A stretch of DNA of 38,796 nt from Halorussus marinus (GCF_004765795.1 NZ_SBIV01000014.1:1-38796); one strand, 5' to 3'. Counted from the stretch's first letter, positions 1-9,402 are shown. Notes: generated from the letters alone by a model not told the origin. Made by a program: numbers and translations.

Positions 1-126
1 TTTGAGCAACCGGTACAACCTCCCCGATGAAGCGGGAGATTTGCGTCATGGTCAACGGAACTCTCCCGCTTCAACTCCTTTGATTTAGCGGCCTACCTCT
101 CTGCCGTATGGCGATTCAACACAGCC
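1..126 (-). mobile_element. Left edge: 5' end of an IS, reading outward
   Basis: Bases 1-126 are the exact reverse complement of 38670-38795. Read on the minus strand, the segment runs from the IS tip (position 126) through a short leader to an ATG whose product begins MTQISRFIGEVVPVAQ. This resembles the N-terminus of haloarchaeal IS5-group transposases as I remember them; family assignment is an inference. The element leaves the window, so only its end is seen. The tip lies 11 bases before the ATG of the TraG-like gene, so the insertion separated that gene from its native upstream region. The 8 bases beside this tip differ from those beside the right tip, so the two ends are not one insertion event. 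Confidence 0.85.
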
Positions 127-137
127 CACTCAGGAGG

Positions 138-3100
138 ATGACTGAACAGACCCCGTCAGAAATCCCGTCAGTGGCTAACGGCGACGAGTACATCCGGATC
201 ACTCCCTCCCGGAGCGATCTCGCGCCGGAGACCGTAGTCCGTCAACTGGCCGGCCTCCACGGCCTTGACGCTGGCAACGACGGACTTCTCGCAAGTATCG
301 GTCCCTTCGGCGATCCGCCACCGGTGTTCGAGTTCCTCGCAGTGAGTGAGGGGGCAGACGAGCCGGTCGAGTTCTATTACGGGGCCGACCGCCGGTTAGA
401 TGCCTTCGAAGAACGCCTCCGGACGCTGTATCCTCCGACCGTCACGTTCGAGCGGGTCACCCTTGACTTGGAAACGAAGCTACTCCCATCGACAGCAGAC
501 CCGTCTCAGGACCACAGTGCCGGAGGTGACGATAGCCACGGAATGAACCCCAGGACAGCTGAGGAATTCTCCGGAGACCCGAATTCGGATTCAGAGCCCG
601 TGACTCTCTTCGATTCGACGGGGCAGGAACCGGTCGGTGATGGCGGAAGTGTGCTGTCGGAGAGCACTATGTCGCAGGACGAGGACGAAGTCTTGTTCGA
701 GGCCGATTCGAGTGACGAGTCCACAGCGGCTGGTCCGTCCGACTCCGAACTCGATGCCGATCACCAGCCGGCTCATACGCAACCGACCGTCGATGAGACG
801 ACCCCACTCGGAATCAGTTGGCACGGGCAGGCTACCCGGCGGGAAGACTGGATGACGACACTACCCCAATTCACGAATACGGAAGACGACGATGACGATC
901 ACGCTCGGGCCCCGCTCGCGTCACTCATCGATCAGCTGACCCGGGCCGAACACCCGATCGCGTTCCAGGTACTCTTTCAGCGGAAATCGGACTGGACGCA
1001 CGAGGCACGAGAGCGCCAGCGGAAGCTCCGTGAAGGCGAAGACCGGGTCGTCGACTGGTTCTTCGGAGAACTCCTCGGAAACACAGAGAACGAACCACAG
1101 AGTCCGTCGAACACCGGGCGACAGCGTCGGTATCTCGACATCGGTGGGCGAGAGCGGGTCGAGGCTATCGACGAGAAGGAGCCACAGCACACGTTCACGG
1201 TGAATATGCGGGCACTTTCGCTCGTGACCTCCGACCGACAACGAGAGCGGGTTGACCATCGTCTCGATGATATCGGGTCGGTATTCGATCACCTGAACGG
1301 ACCGCACTATCGGCTCCGACCGAAGCGCATCCGCCGTGGGCTTCGAAAGGGGCGGCGAGCCAAGAAGCACGCCGACCGGGTACTCAACGCTACGTTGGCT
1401 ACCAAGAGCGACTGGCGGAAGACCCGCCCCGATCTCGTCCTCGGGCCGGCTGAGTTGGCGAACTTCGTGGTCGTTCCGCCGGCAACTGACCTCACGACCG
1501 AGGGCGGGCGGGGGTCCGACGCCGAACCCGAGAGCCGGACGCCCCTGCCACTCCCGGCGCAGGACCACATGGATGCGTTCACGGACGCCGGGATGGCGAT
1601 CGGCCGCGGTCTTGGGGAAGACGGTACGCCCACGTCGGAGCCGATGCGGATTCCCCCGCATCTACTTCCGTTCCACGTCGGCCGGTTCGCGAAGAGCGGC
1701 GCCGGCAAATCGGTCGCGCTTGAAAACGACGCCCTCTCGCTGTACGACCAGACGAACGGGCCAGTGTTCATCATCGACTCCAAGGGCGGGAATTTCCCCG
1801 AGAACTATATGCGGGCTCACGCGAAGCGCTTCGGCACCGACGACCTCGAGGAGAACGTCCTCCACTTCTCGGTGCCCGACATCCTGCCTGGCTTCGCGTT
1901 CTTCGACATCACGCCGGCATTGGAGGACGGCGTCCGACGCGTCGACGCGATTCAGGACAAGGCCGACCACTACGAGGAGCTCATCAAGCTCGTGATGGGG
2001 CCGGAGCGGTACGAGGACGCCATCGCCTCGCCGACGCTCATCAAGTACCTCATCAAGGCGATGTACGACGAGGAGTACGGCCTCGAAAACGGACACTTCC
2101 GGCAGGATACAAACTACTTCACCCACGACCAGTTTGAGCAGGCGGTGACCCAGTTCCACGCCGCCGGGCCACCAGATTCGACACCCGAAGATGCACCGCG
2201 AGCCAGCGACCCGCAGGTCGCCGAGAAACTGGAGCGACACCTGCGCTCGAACCCGGCGACGTTCTCGAACGTCGTGAGCGGCATCAGCAACCGGATGGAC
2301 TACATCACGCAGGACGCCCATCTCCGGCGGATCTTCAACAATACCGAGTCACAGTTCGACTTCCGCGACCTCCTCGACGAGGACAAAGTAGTCATCTTCG
2401 ACCTCGGCGATCTCCGCGACGAGGCCGCCCGTGTGATGACCGGCGTCATTCTGACGCAGCTCTACGATGCTGTCAAGCGTCGCGACGGCGACGAGCTGGC
2501 CCGCAAGCCAGACGACTACGTGGCGAACCTGCTCATCGACGAAGCGTCGTCGGTCGTCGTCTCTGATACGCTGACGACGCTGCTCGAAAAGGGGCGGGAG
2601 TTCCGGCTATCCATCGAACTCGTGACGCAGTTCCCTGAGCAGATGAAGGAGGCCGGCAACCGCGAGGTCTACCTGAACGTCCTGAACAACATCGGCAGTC
2701 CGCTCGTCGGGAAGATCGCCGTCGACGCCGACATCGCCGAGGCACTCTCACACGAGGCAATGGATCCCGTCGAGTTCAAGAATCGGATCAGTTCCCTCCC
2801 GCGTGGCGAGTGGATCGCACAGCTCCCGAGCCCAGAGTTCGGCGAAACCGGCCCCGACCCGTTCAGTATCGAACCCCTTCCGATTCCACCCGGTCATCCC
2901 GATAGCGAGCAGCCACTGACCGGGACGCAAGAAGAGCGATTCCAAGACGCCTTGGACGCCGTCCACGAGCATACCCGCGAGGAGTACGGGGTCGCCGGCG
3001 GGACGACCGTGGAGAGCCGTGACGCTGCGACTGACGTCGCTCTGGAGAACGCGGATGACCTACCGTTGGAAGTCGCGATGGCCCGTGCGATTCGCGCCGT

Positions 3101-4508
3101 CCAGCTGTCGAACGACGTACGTGAGACGAACGGCTGGGTCTCCGTCGAGGACGTCGATGAGGAACTGCTCTCGCGCATCGAGGAAGACACCATCGAGGCG
3201 CAGGGCTACGAGACACTACCAGAAGTGAGGGAGGCGTCCTCGCTCATCGAGGTCGATCTCCCGGACGGTGGTTCGTCGGTGCAGTGTCGGCTCACAGACG
3301 AGGGTGAGCAAGCAGCCGCGCCCGACACGTCGACATCACCGACCGGCGGGGGCGAGCACCACGATGCAGTCCTTGAAACGGTCGAGCAATCCCTCGCAAC
3401 TGCGGGGTTCTCCGTGGAGGTCCTCGATCAGAACGGGGAGTCCCGCCCCGATGCCATCGCGACGCATCCGGATCTCGACCGGGAGCTCCAGGTGGAGGTC
3501 GAAACCACCACCCACGTCCGGCCGGCGAAGGTCCTCACGAACCTCCGGAAGGCCCAGGAACAGGAGCGAATCCCGCTGTTCGTCGTCGCAGACCACGACG
3601 ATCAGCCGGCTGACGAGATTGCCGACCGGCTTGCGAAAATCCTCAGCGAGCCGCGAAATCAGCTCTCCTCCGGGGAAACACGGCTGTATACGATGAACCA
3701 CAACGTCACATTCAACGGTGGTGCGCGAGCCGCGGATGGAGTGACGGCCGTCCGACCGGCCACTGGTGGTAGTCGCCACACCCGCTGGTTCGAGCGGGAC
3801 GGTGCGTTCGTCCTCGAGGATAGTGCCGGAGACCAGCACGCCCGGATCGACTCCTTCGACGCTGTGTCGAAAGATCAGTTCCCGGCGACGTACAGCTACG
3901 ACGCCGAGAGCGAGTCATACACCGTCTTTAGGCCGGGAGAACTTCCCGAGTCCTACGAGTCACGTGAGGCGTTCGAAGCGGATTGGGTACCTGTCAAGCG
4001 CCCGTTCGTGCCCAGTACCGACCTACCCGTTCCGGAGTACACGGATGATTCGTATGCGATAGGTGTCATCGAGGATGAGCAGAATCTCGAGCTCTACACT
4101 CGAGACTCTGACGCGACCAAAGACCTTGCTGGGCTCATTGAGGCGATCGAAAACAATGAACTCCATCTGGCAGGTGTGGAGCCAGACGAACCTGCCGATA
4201 AGCAATCTATGAAGCAGGAAGACCACGAGAACGATCCGTTCGGCATCCAAGCATTCGTCCGCGATAGCATCGTTAAATCCGGCGACGGGGTCGTCGCGGT
4301 CGCTGAGGTCTACGATGCGTACGAGCAATATGCGACGGCCGAGGAGTACGAGGTGAAGCCAAAAAACCGGTTCACACGTACGCTTCGCGACCACGTTGCG
4401 TTCGAGCGTGACAAGAAGTGGTTGGACGGTCAGACGCGACGCTGTTACGTCGGAATCGAGCTGGACGACGCCGGCGACCAGGAGGAACCGAATGATGCCA
4501 GTGCGTAG
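138..4508 (+). CDS. TraG/VirB4-like conjugation ATPase with extra C-terminal domains
   Basis: A 1456-residue P-loop ATPase of the HerA/FtsK/TraG type, expected to act at the membrane as coupling protein or motor for plasmid DNA transfer. The N-terminus (EYIRITPSRSDLAPETVV) is followed by an acidic low-complexity linker (about residues 115-245). Walker A is AKSGAGKS at about 518-525 and Walker B is LLIDEAS with D801/E802. After the motor, about 1100-1160 looks like a PD-(D/E)xK nuclease-type fold (VEVETTT), and about 1375-1445 resembles the winged-helix end of P4/D5-type primases (VYDAYEQY...KNRFTRTLR). Both C-terminal readings are inference. An ATG at 108 in the same frame lies inside the IS end, so I prefer ATG 138. 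AGGAGG directly abuts that ATG, too close for a normal ribosome site. The primase gene follows 39 bases later. Confidence 0.8.
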   Translation: MTEQTPSEIPSVANGDEYIRITPSRSDLAPETVVRQLAGLHGLDAGNDGLLASIGPFGDPPPVFEFLAVSEGADEPVEFYYGADRRLDAFEERLRTLYPPTVTFERVTLDLETKLLPSTADPSQDHSAGGDDSHGMNPRTAEEFSGDPNSDSEPVTLFDSTGQEPVGDGGSVLSESTMSQDEDEVLFEADSSDESTAAGPSDSELDADHQPAHTQPTVDETTPLGISWHGQATRREDWMTTLPQFTNTEDDDDDHARAPLASLIDQLTRAEHPIAFQVLFQRKSDWTHEARERQRKLREGEDRVVDWFFGELLGNTENEPQSPSNTGRQRRYLDIGGRERVEAIDEKEPQHTFTVNMRALSLVTSDRQRERVDHRLDDIGSVFDHLNGPHYRLRPKRIRRGLRKGRRAKKHADRVLNATLATKSDWRKTRPDLVLGPAELANFVVVPPATDLTTEGGRGSDAEPESRTPLPLPAQDHMDAFTDAGMAIGRGLGEDGTPTSEPMRIPPHLLPFHVGRFAKSGAGKSVALENDALSLYDQTNGPVFIIDSKGGNFPENYMRAHAKRFGTDDLEENVLHFSVPDILPGFAFFDITPALEDGVRRVDAIQDKADHYEELIKLVMGPERYEDAIASPTLIKYLIKAMYDEEYGLENGHFRQDTNYFTHDQFEQAVTQFHAAGPPDSTPEDAPRASDPQVAEKLERHLRSNPATFSNVVSGISNRMDYITQDAHLRRIFNNTESQFDFRDLLDEDKVVIFDLGDLRDEAARVMTGVILTQLYDAVKRRDGDELARKPDDYVANLLIDEASSVVVSDTLTTLLEKGREFRLSIELVTQFPEQMKEAGNREVYLNVLNNIGSPLVGKIAVDADIAEALSHEAMDPVEFKNRISSLPRGEWIAQLPSPEFGETGPDPFSIEPLPIPPGHPDSEQPLTGTQEERFQDALDAVHEHTREEYGVAGGTTVESRDAATDVALENADDLPLEVAMARAIRAVQLSNDVRETNGWVSVEDVDEELLSRIEEDTIEAQGYETLPEVREASSLIEVDLPDGGSSVQCRLTDEGEQAAAPDTSTSPTGGGEHHDAVLETVEQSLATAGFSVEVLDQNGESRPDAIATHPDLDRELQVEVETTTHVRPAKVLTNLRKAQEQERIPLFVVADHDDQPADEIADRLAKILSEPRNQLSSGETRLYTMNHNVTFNGGARAADGVTAVRPATGGSRHTRWFERDGAFVLEDSAGDQHARIDSFDAVSKDQFPATYSYDAESESYTVFRPGELPESYESREAFEADWVPVKRPFVPSTDLPVPEYTDDSYAIGVIEDEQNLELYTRDSDATKDLAGLIEAIENNELHLAGVEPDEPADKQSMKQEDHENDPFGIQAFVRDSIVKSGDGVVAVAEVYDAYEQYATAEEYEVKPKNRFTRTLRDHVAFERDKKWLDGQTRRCYVGIELDDAGDQEEPNDASA

Positions 4509-4547
4509 TCGTTTCGCTCCCGCTCAGGAGGTGCAGGAGCACACGAA

Positions 4548-6563
4548 ATGACGCTCTCCGAGGCAGCCATCCGCGAGCACTACCGTCGTGCCAAACCCAT
4601 CTACGAGGCGCTGGCGACTGTCAAGAACTATCCAACCATCGGGTTGAACGACTTCGTCGGATGGTACATCAAACGCGACCACGACGACGTCGAGGCGATT
4701 AAGGCCGGGTATCCGCAGCGCGGACGGGTTGCCCGCCTCGATCGTGACTACGACGAGATTCACGACCGCCTCAACCGGACCCTCTATGCCGTCACCACCT
4801 ACAAGACACCGACCGCCTTCCAACAGTGGGAACCCTGTCGCTACGACGAGTCTGAGGGGACGACCGTTTGGCAGGATGAGCCCCCAACCCCCGGGTATGC
4901 CGACCTCCGGGCAGTTCCCACCTGGGGCGATATTGACCTCGCCGACGACATCAAGCCGCAGCGAGGCGACCTGGATGGCGAGACGCGTGCCCTCGTCGAG
5001 CGTACCCTCGACGCCTACATCGACGAGTATGCAACGCTCTACGGCACGCGGAAGGCGGTGTATGCGCTGGACTCCGTCGGGGGCGCGTACGTCTTTGGGG
5101 CCCCGGAGGCCACACTACCAATTGCGGACCACTTCAATGACGATCCGGATGCGCTCGAACGGGTGTTCAACGAGTTCCTCGACCGCTCGAACGCATGGCT
5201 CCAGAAGGCAGAGGCCCGCGTGAACGAGCGCGTCGACGGCGCCGGCGACGTCATTCAGCCCGATTGGGTGAACAACAAGAACCGCCAGTACAAGCCGCCA
5301 CTCTCGATCCACGCCGACCACGATGCCGTCGTCACGCCCATCGCGACCGACAACGTCCGCTACGAACTCCGTCCGTTCGAGGGTGTCGACGACGCACTCC
5401 TCGAGCAGGCGGTCAGTTGGGCCGATGACCTCACGCGAGTCGAGCACACGGACTGCGTCGACTCGCTTGTCGCGACGCTCTGGCCGGACCTGTACGAGGA
5501 CCACGGGGGGTGGCAGGCCACGCTGGAGGAATGGGTGGAAGCGGAGCGTGAGCGGGAACGGGAGCGCCAGCGACAGCGTGAGGCAGCGCTCCAGCGACGC
5601 GAAGAGCGAATGGCAGAACTCGACGGTACCCTCGAAGGCCGTCCCGTTACGCCGTTCAAAGAGGACGTCTACGAGGCTGTCGAGGATATCGACATCACCG
5701 AGATTGCCCGTCACTACGCGAGCGATGCCTACGATACGGATCCGAACCAGCCGCGGCCGCAGTTCGACCCGTGCTGGCGCCACAGTGAGAGCGGGCAATC
5801 CTGTTTCGTCGACGAGCAGGCCAATACCTTCGGCGATTCGAAGGTTAACGCCGGGGGCGGGCCGGCGAAGCTGATGGCGCTCGCGACGGGGATTATCTCC
5901 GCCGCCGATGCGGACCTCGACGGGGAGGACTACTGGGCTGCCGTCGACGAACTGCGGAGCGCCGGCTACGACATTCCGGTGTGGGTTCCAGAGGCCGGAT
6001 CGGACCGCGTCGACGGCGGGACCTACGACCAGATGCCGTTCTGGGCCGTTCGGAAAGCGGCTGTCGCGCTCGAGATTTGTCCGGAGAATGCGTTCGTCGA
6101 TCGTGAGGGCGAGGAAGGAACCTACGAGGGATTCCCCGGGTACGAAACCTACAACGAGACGCTAGAAGCCATCGAAGACACGGACCTGAACCACGGGCGC
6201 GAGCGGGTCACGCCCGAGGAGAACGCAGCTGACGATGAATCGAAGTCACCCCCCGAATCTCCTACGAGTGACGATCGACCTGGTGACTTGGACCGGGCTC
6301 ACCTTCGCGAAAAGAACCGTCTGTTGACAGCGAAAATCAAGCGTCTCGAATCTGAACTGGAGGAGAAATCGGAGCAAATCGAGGGGCTGGAAACAAAGGT
6401 CAACCATCTCCAATCGGAGCTCGCTACCGTCCGCTCTGAACGTGATCGGCTAGAGGCTGCTCTCGAAGAACGTGAGTTCGAGCAAGAGCCAAATCAGGGA
6501 AACCAGGACGAGAATCGATCCCCACTTGACAGGGCGAGAAGGTTCATTTCATCCAATCGGTAG
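4548..6563 (+). CDS. Archaeo-eukaryotic type plasmid primase, coiled-coil C-terminus
   Basis: 671 residues, probably a DNA primase/polymerase of the archaeo-eukaryotic primase (PriS/AEP) superfamily, acting in plasmid replication or conjugative strand synthesis. Motif I is WGDIDLADDIK (D128, D130). A motif II-like segment SVGGAYVFG (about 177-184) has Tyr where many AEPs have His. A motif III-like segment KPPLSIHADHDAVVTP lies near 249-264. Around 405-445 (CWRHSESGQSCF...AGGGPAKLMAL) there is a layout like a CHC2 zinc finger, but the second Cys pair is missing. Residues about 585-650 form a predicted coiled coil. GGAGGTG lies about 15 bases before the ATG and likely serves as ribosome site. 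It follows the TraG-like gene on the same strand and is probably co-transcribed. Confidence 0.72.
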   Translation: MTLSEAAIREHYRRAKPIYEALATVKNYPTIGLNDFVGWYIKRDHDDVEAIKAGYPQRGRVARLDRDYDEIHDRLNRTLYAVTTYKTPTAFQQWEPCRYDESEGTTVWQDEPPTPGYADLRAVPTWGDIDLADDIKPQRGDLDGETRALVERTLDAYIDEYATLYGTRKAVYALDSVGGAYVFGAPEATLPIADHFNDDPDALERVFNEFLDRSNAWLQKAEARVNERVDGAGDVIQPDWVNNKNRQYKPPLSIHADHDAVVTPIATDNVRYELRPFEGVDDALLEQAVSWADDLTRVEHTDCVDSLVATLWPDLYEDHGGWQATLEEWVEAERERERERQRQREAALQRREERMAELDGTLEGRPVTPFKEDVYEAVEDIDITEIARHYASDAYDTDPNQPRPQFDPCWRHSESGQSCFVDEQANTFGDSKVNAGGGPAKLMALATGIISAADADLDGEDYWAAVDELRSAGYDIPVWVPEAGSDRVDGGTYDQMPFWAVRKAAVALEICPENAFVDREGEEGTYEGFPGYETYNETLEAIEDTDLNHGRERVTPEENAADDESKSPPESPTSDDRPGDLDRAHLREKNRLLTAKIKRLESELEEKSEQIEGLETKVNHLQSELATVRSERDRLEAALEEREFEQEPNQGNQDENRSPLDRARRFISSNR

Positions 6564-6606
6564 ACATCTCACTCACTCAGCATCAAATCTTAAACTACCT
6601 CAACAG

Positions 6607-8586
6607 TCACGTCTCCGGCGAATCCTCTCTATCAAACGCCCCCTCAGACACTGGGAAGATATCGATAACGTGCTTATCAAAGGTTCCCCACATAGTCTCG
6701 TGCCCGAAACGAATCCGATGACTAAACTCCGATTCAGCCTCCTCCCTATCAACCTCCGAACGCTGGAGCTCACCGACCGTCTCCCCATACCCTTCTCGCA
6801 GCTTATCAAGTAACTCATCAGGTGTATACTTCGTCGACTCAGGGTGTGTCCAGCGTACTTCCCCAGGAAAACGTTCCATATCATCCGCATCCTGAGATTC
6901 GCTCAAACCCATTATAGCACGGAGCTCGCCTAAATCCTCAGCGTGTGCCGGCTCATCCTCATCAACATCTACATCCGAGAAATCACCCTCCCAGACAGCA
7001 ACACCCACTAATGACCGCCGAACCTTTTCACCTCGCTCCTGAAGCTCAGAAAGAATCTCCTCTGCTGTATCAGAGTCCAAATCGGAATCCTTGTAGTCAT
7101 CGTACACCTCCCGATGCTTCTCCGTGATAAACTCCGGAAGAGGAATCCGAGTATCCGTCGCCAACCCCACACGTTTCACAAACTCGAGGATATCACGATC
7201 CTCGGGCTCAGGTAAATCGATACCTTCGAAAGGCTCCTCAAGCCGCTGCTGATACGTCTTATCCGAATCTGGGAATTCAAATTCTACCCTCCGGATATCA
7301 TCCTTATCCTGGATTTTGAGCATCTCAAAGTATTGCTCAACACTCAGATCATCAGGATCAACATTAAAATTGAACTGGCCTTCTCCGAATTCGTGGATAT
7401 CATCGGCAGTCTTCTCCCAATTAATCTCAACGTGGATTGGATGCTCAGGTGTAGGCTCCGAACCAAACTCTACCTCAAACTCCAGCGTGTCGCCGGCAAG
7501 AGACCAATTACCGATCCACTCTACTGTTGACTTTTCTGGAACCTGCAAATCCTCAATTACATCCGGCATTACATTTCTCGGCAATAGAATCCGAGAATCA
7601 GGATTAGCGATATGTATCAAATCATTCTCATCCTGGCCACCACCACCGGTGGACTTCCAGAAGCTGAGATTAATCTCTTCACCCTCATCTAAAGTCGCCA
7701 CATCATATGCCTGGGTATAGAGAGTATACACATCTTCGACGACATTCAGAGTCTTCTCTTCCAGAATCGATCGAGGAATAGTCAGCAGATACGGCTCACC
7801 ATCCTGTGAATCAGCAGAGTACTTACACAGGAACTGAATGACTTCATCATCGAGAACAATTCGATCATCGAGTAACTCGTCATTCCCGAGCTCAAACCCA
7901 GTACTGTCACCAACCGTAACCCGATTGCCGTGTTTAACGGCGTTGTACGCCTCTCGGAAATTCAAATAGAAGACAGCAATATTCTTGAGTTTATTTCTCA
8001 GATTCTCAATCGAATCCTCGACTAACAACTCCATCTCCATCGACTCAGGGATATCCTCACCCTCACCTTCGTGAATCTCTATATCAGCCAACCCAACATC
8101 AACTGGAACATCTTCCAGTTCTTCCTCTGAGAAACTAATCGCTCCCTCTCGCACCGCCTGATACCCAAAGATCAAACTCAGAACCTCATTCGAGTCAGCC
8201 TCAACATCTCGTTTATCAAGATACCCATCAAGTTCCTCCTCCAGAATAGCCTCAAAGAGTGGCCGTATATCTCCGCTTGAAGTCCGGATAATCTCATTAA
8301 TATAGGATTCCTTATTCAAAATGAGATATCTGAAATAGGATCCAAACTCCTCGATATACTGCATCGTTGCTCGGAAAAGATCCACGACCGAGTACACCTT
8401 TACAGTATCCCGCTGGTCCTCAGGTACCGCATCCAACCCTGCGTTGATTGTCCCTGCGATTTTACATATGTGAGCGTACGCTATCTCCGGGTCTTGACGA
8501 TCCTGAATAACCTCTTCGGGATCCTGAGTCTCTGAGTCAGAATAAAACTCGGTATACTCGAAGAAGCTTTTCTCATTTTCAGACAT
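6607..8586 (-). CDS. Orphan 659-residue protein, AT-richer, weak HEPN-like motif
   Basis: I do not recognise this protein. It is 659 residues, very acidic, with no signal peptide or clear membrane segment. Residues 195-222 form a helical stretch ending in REAYNAVKHGNR (R211, H219). This resembles the N-x-x-KHG element of HEPN-type proteins, although the R-to-H spacing of seven is longer than the usual four to six. The middle (about 330-420) looks beta-rich, including a Gly-rich loop STGGGGQDEND. The gene is visibly AT-richer and uses more A/T-ending codons than its neighbours, which suggests recent transfer. It stands alone, convergent with the primase gene (43-base gap). An AT-rich TATATAAAA-like box lies at 8596-8604, only about 14 bases before the ATG. 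A defence or toxin role is possible but unproven. Confidence 0.8.
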   Translation of the reverse strand: MSENEKSFFEYTEFYSDSETQDPEEVIQDRQDPEIAYAHICKIAGTINAGLDAVPEDQRDTVKVYSVVDLFRATMQYIEEFGSYFRYLILNKESYINEIIRTSSGDIRPLFEAILEEELDGYLDKRDVEADSNEVLSLIFGYQAVREGAISFSEEELEDVPVDVGLADIEIHEGEGEDIPESMEMELLVEDSIENLRNKLKNIAVFYLNFREAYNAVKHGNRVTVGDSTGFELGNDELLDDRIVLDDEVIQFLCKYSADSQDGEPYLLTIPRSILEEKTLNVVEDVYTLYTQAYDVATLDEGEEINLSFWKSTGGGGQDENDLIHIANPDSRILLPRNVMPDVIEDLQVPEKSTVEWIGNWSLAGDTLEFEVEFGSEPTPEHPIHVEINWEKTADDIHEFGEGQFNFNVDPDDLSVEQYFEMLKIQDKDDIRRVEFEFPDSDKTYQQRLEEPFEGIDLPEPEDRDILEFVKRVGLATDTRIPLPEFITEKHREVYDDYKDSDLDSDTAEEILSELQERGEKVRRSLVGVAVWEGDFSDVDVDEDEPAHAEDLGELRAIMGLSESQDADDMERFPGEVRWTHPESTKYTPDELLDKLREGYGETVGELQRSEVDREEAESEFSHRIRFGHETMWGTFDKHVIDIFPVSEGAFDREDSPET

Positions 8587-9056
8587 ACTATACAGTATAT
8601 AAAAGAGGGTGAAAAGCGTTTGTCACCAGAATTTCTTTCACTTTCTTCAGAGTTCGACAGGGCCATTTCGGTTAAATCGTCCGAACAGTTAACCTGACAC
8701 CAGCGACGACCTCCCCTAGACACCAGGTATGCTGAGAGTCGTGCTGAGTCAACAAATCGTAGGACGGCAGCACTAGACACCAGACTCACCGACGAGGGAG
8801 TTCCCGGACAGCCCCCGAAATCTGGTGTCAGGTATTGCTGTCTTGCGATTTGGAGGCGAATTGTGCCACTAGACAGCAGGAAAATCAACCGATATGTGGT
8901 GGGGGTGGCGGCCCAAAGTTATGTTCGCGGCCACCAGGGCCGAGATGCCAGGCCGCTGGCCAAGCGAGAGTAGGCTGCCACCCGGACGATGGCGTGGGGC
9001 GTGGAGGGTGAAGGAGCAGATCGACATCGTGACTGAGAATGGTGACTGTGGCGACT
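8587..9056. other. Non-coding region with iteron-like repeats
   Basis: No convincing gene is seen here. The left part is AT-richer and holds the promoter of the minus-strand 659-residue gene. From 8693 to 8880 there are five copies of a CTRGACACCAG-like repeat (listed separately). The right part (8890-9056) is GC-rich and contains an open 70-codon frame with high Trp/Arg content and no ribosome site, which I do not accept as a gene. Confidence 0.6.
8693..8880. repeat. Five iteron-like repeats, consensus CTRGACACCAG
   Basis: Copies are at 8693-8703 (CCTGACACCAG), 8716-8726 (CTAGACACCAG), 8773-8783 (CTAGACACCAG), 8822-8832 (inverted, reads CCTGACACCAG on the minus strand) and 8869-8879 (CTAGACAGCAG, one change). 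Starts are 23, 57, 49 and 47 bases apart. Such short repeats in a non-coding stretch are typical of iterons at plasmid origins or of regulator sites. No initiator gene lies next to them, so the role is open. Confidence 0.6.
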
Positions 9057-9111
9057 GTTTATTGTGCCCCCGAGTGGGTGCGGGGCGGTTCCTGTGCTGC
9101 CCCTGATTTGT
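9057..9111 (+). promoter_or_regulatory. Switch-hairpin element 1 (before 9112)
   Basis: TATA-like GTTTATTG at 9057-9064 is followed directly by a GC hairpin: arm A (GCCCCCG, from 9066), a loop with GAGTGGGTG, and arm B CGGGGC (9081-9086). A second copy of the A arm, GCCCC at 9099-9103, can pair with GGGGC at 9082-9086 instead. Member of the nine-copy family described in the findings. Confidence 0.55.
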
Positions 9112-9402
9112 ATGTCTGGTCCGGATAGATACGACGATACGGCAGACGATCACGAACGGTTCGAAGCGGAATTGCTCGCTCAGGATCGGGATGCGCGGTC
9201 ACCATCGACGGCGGATCTTGACGACGAGACGGCCCGCCAGCTGGTTCGAGAGCTACTCGATGCCGGGACAGTCACACCGGTCGTCGACCAGCGGCTCCTC
9301 GTTCACGAGCCCAGCAACACAGCGTTCGAATCGATGCAGCAGCTCGCCGTCTTCCACACAGGCTGGACGGCCGCCCGGGACGCCGGCGAGGGTGATGGGT
9401 GA
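9112..9402 (+). CDS. Hypothetical acidic 96-residue protein
   Basis: A 96-residue protein starting MSGPDRYDDTADDHERF. No family is recognised. The sequence is acidic and soluble, with a helical middle (DDETARQLVRELLDAG) followed by VTPVVDQRLLVHEPSNTAF and a C-terminal helix ending GWTAARDAGEGDG. The frame stays open further upstream, but ATG 9112 follows the hairpin element and gives a sensible N-terminus. Its stop overlaps the start of the next gene (TGATG), which indicates translational coupling with the zinc-finger gene at 9402. Confidence 0.65.
   Translation: MSGPDRYDDTADDHERFEAELLAQDRDARSPSTADLDDETARQLVRELLDAGTVTPVVDQRLLVHEPSNTAFESMQQLAVFHTGWTAARDAGEGDG

Noticed and set aside
8894-9106. 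70-residue ORF starting MWWGWRPKV
   Set aside because: High Trp/Arg content, no ribosome site, and it runs across hairpin element 1. More likely a chance frame in GC-rich DNA.
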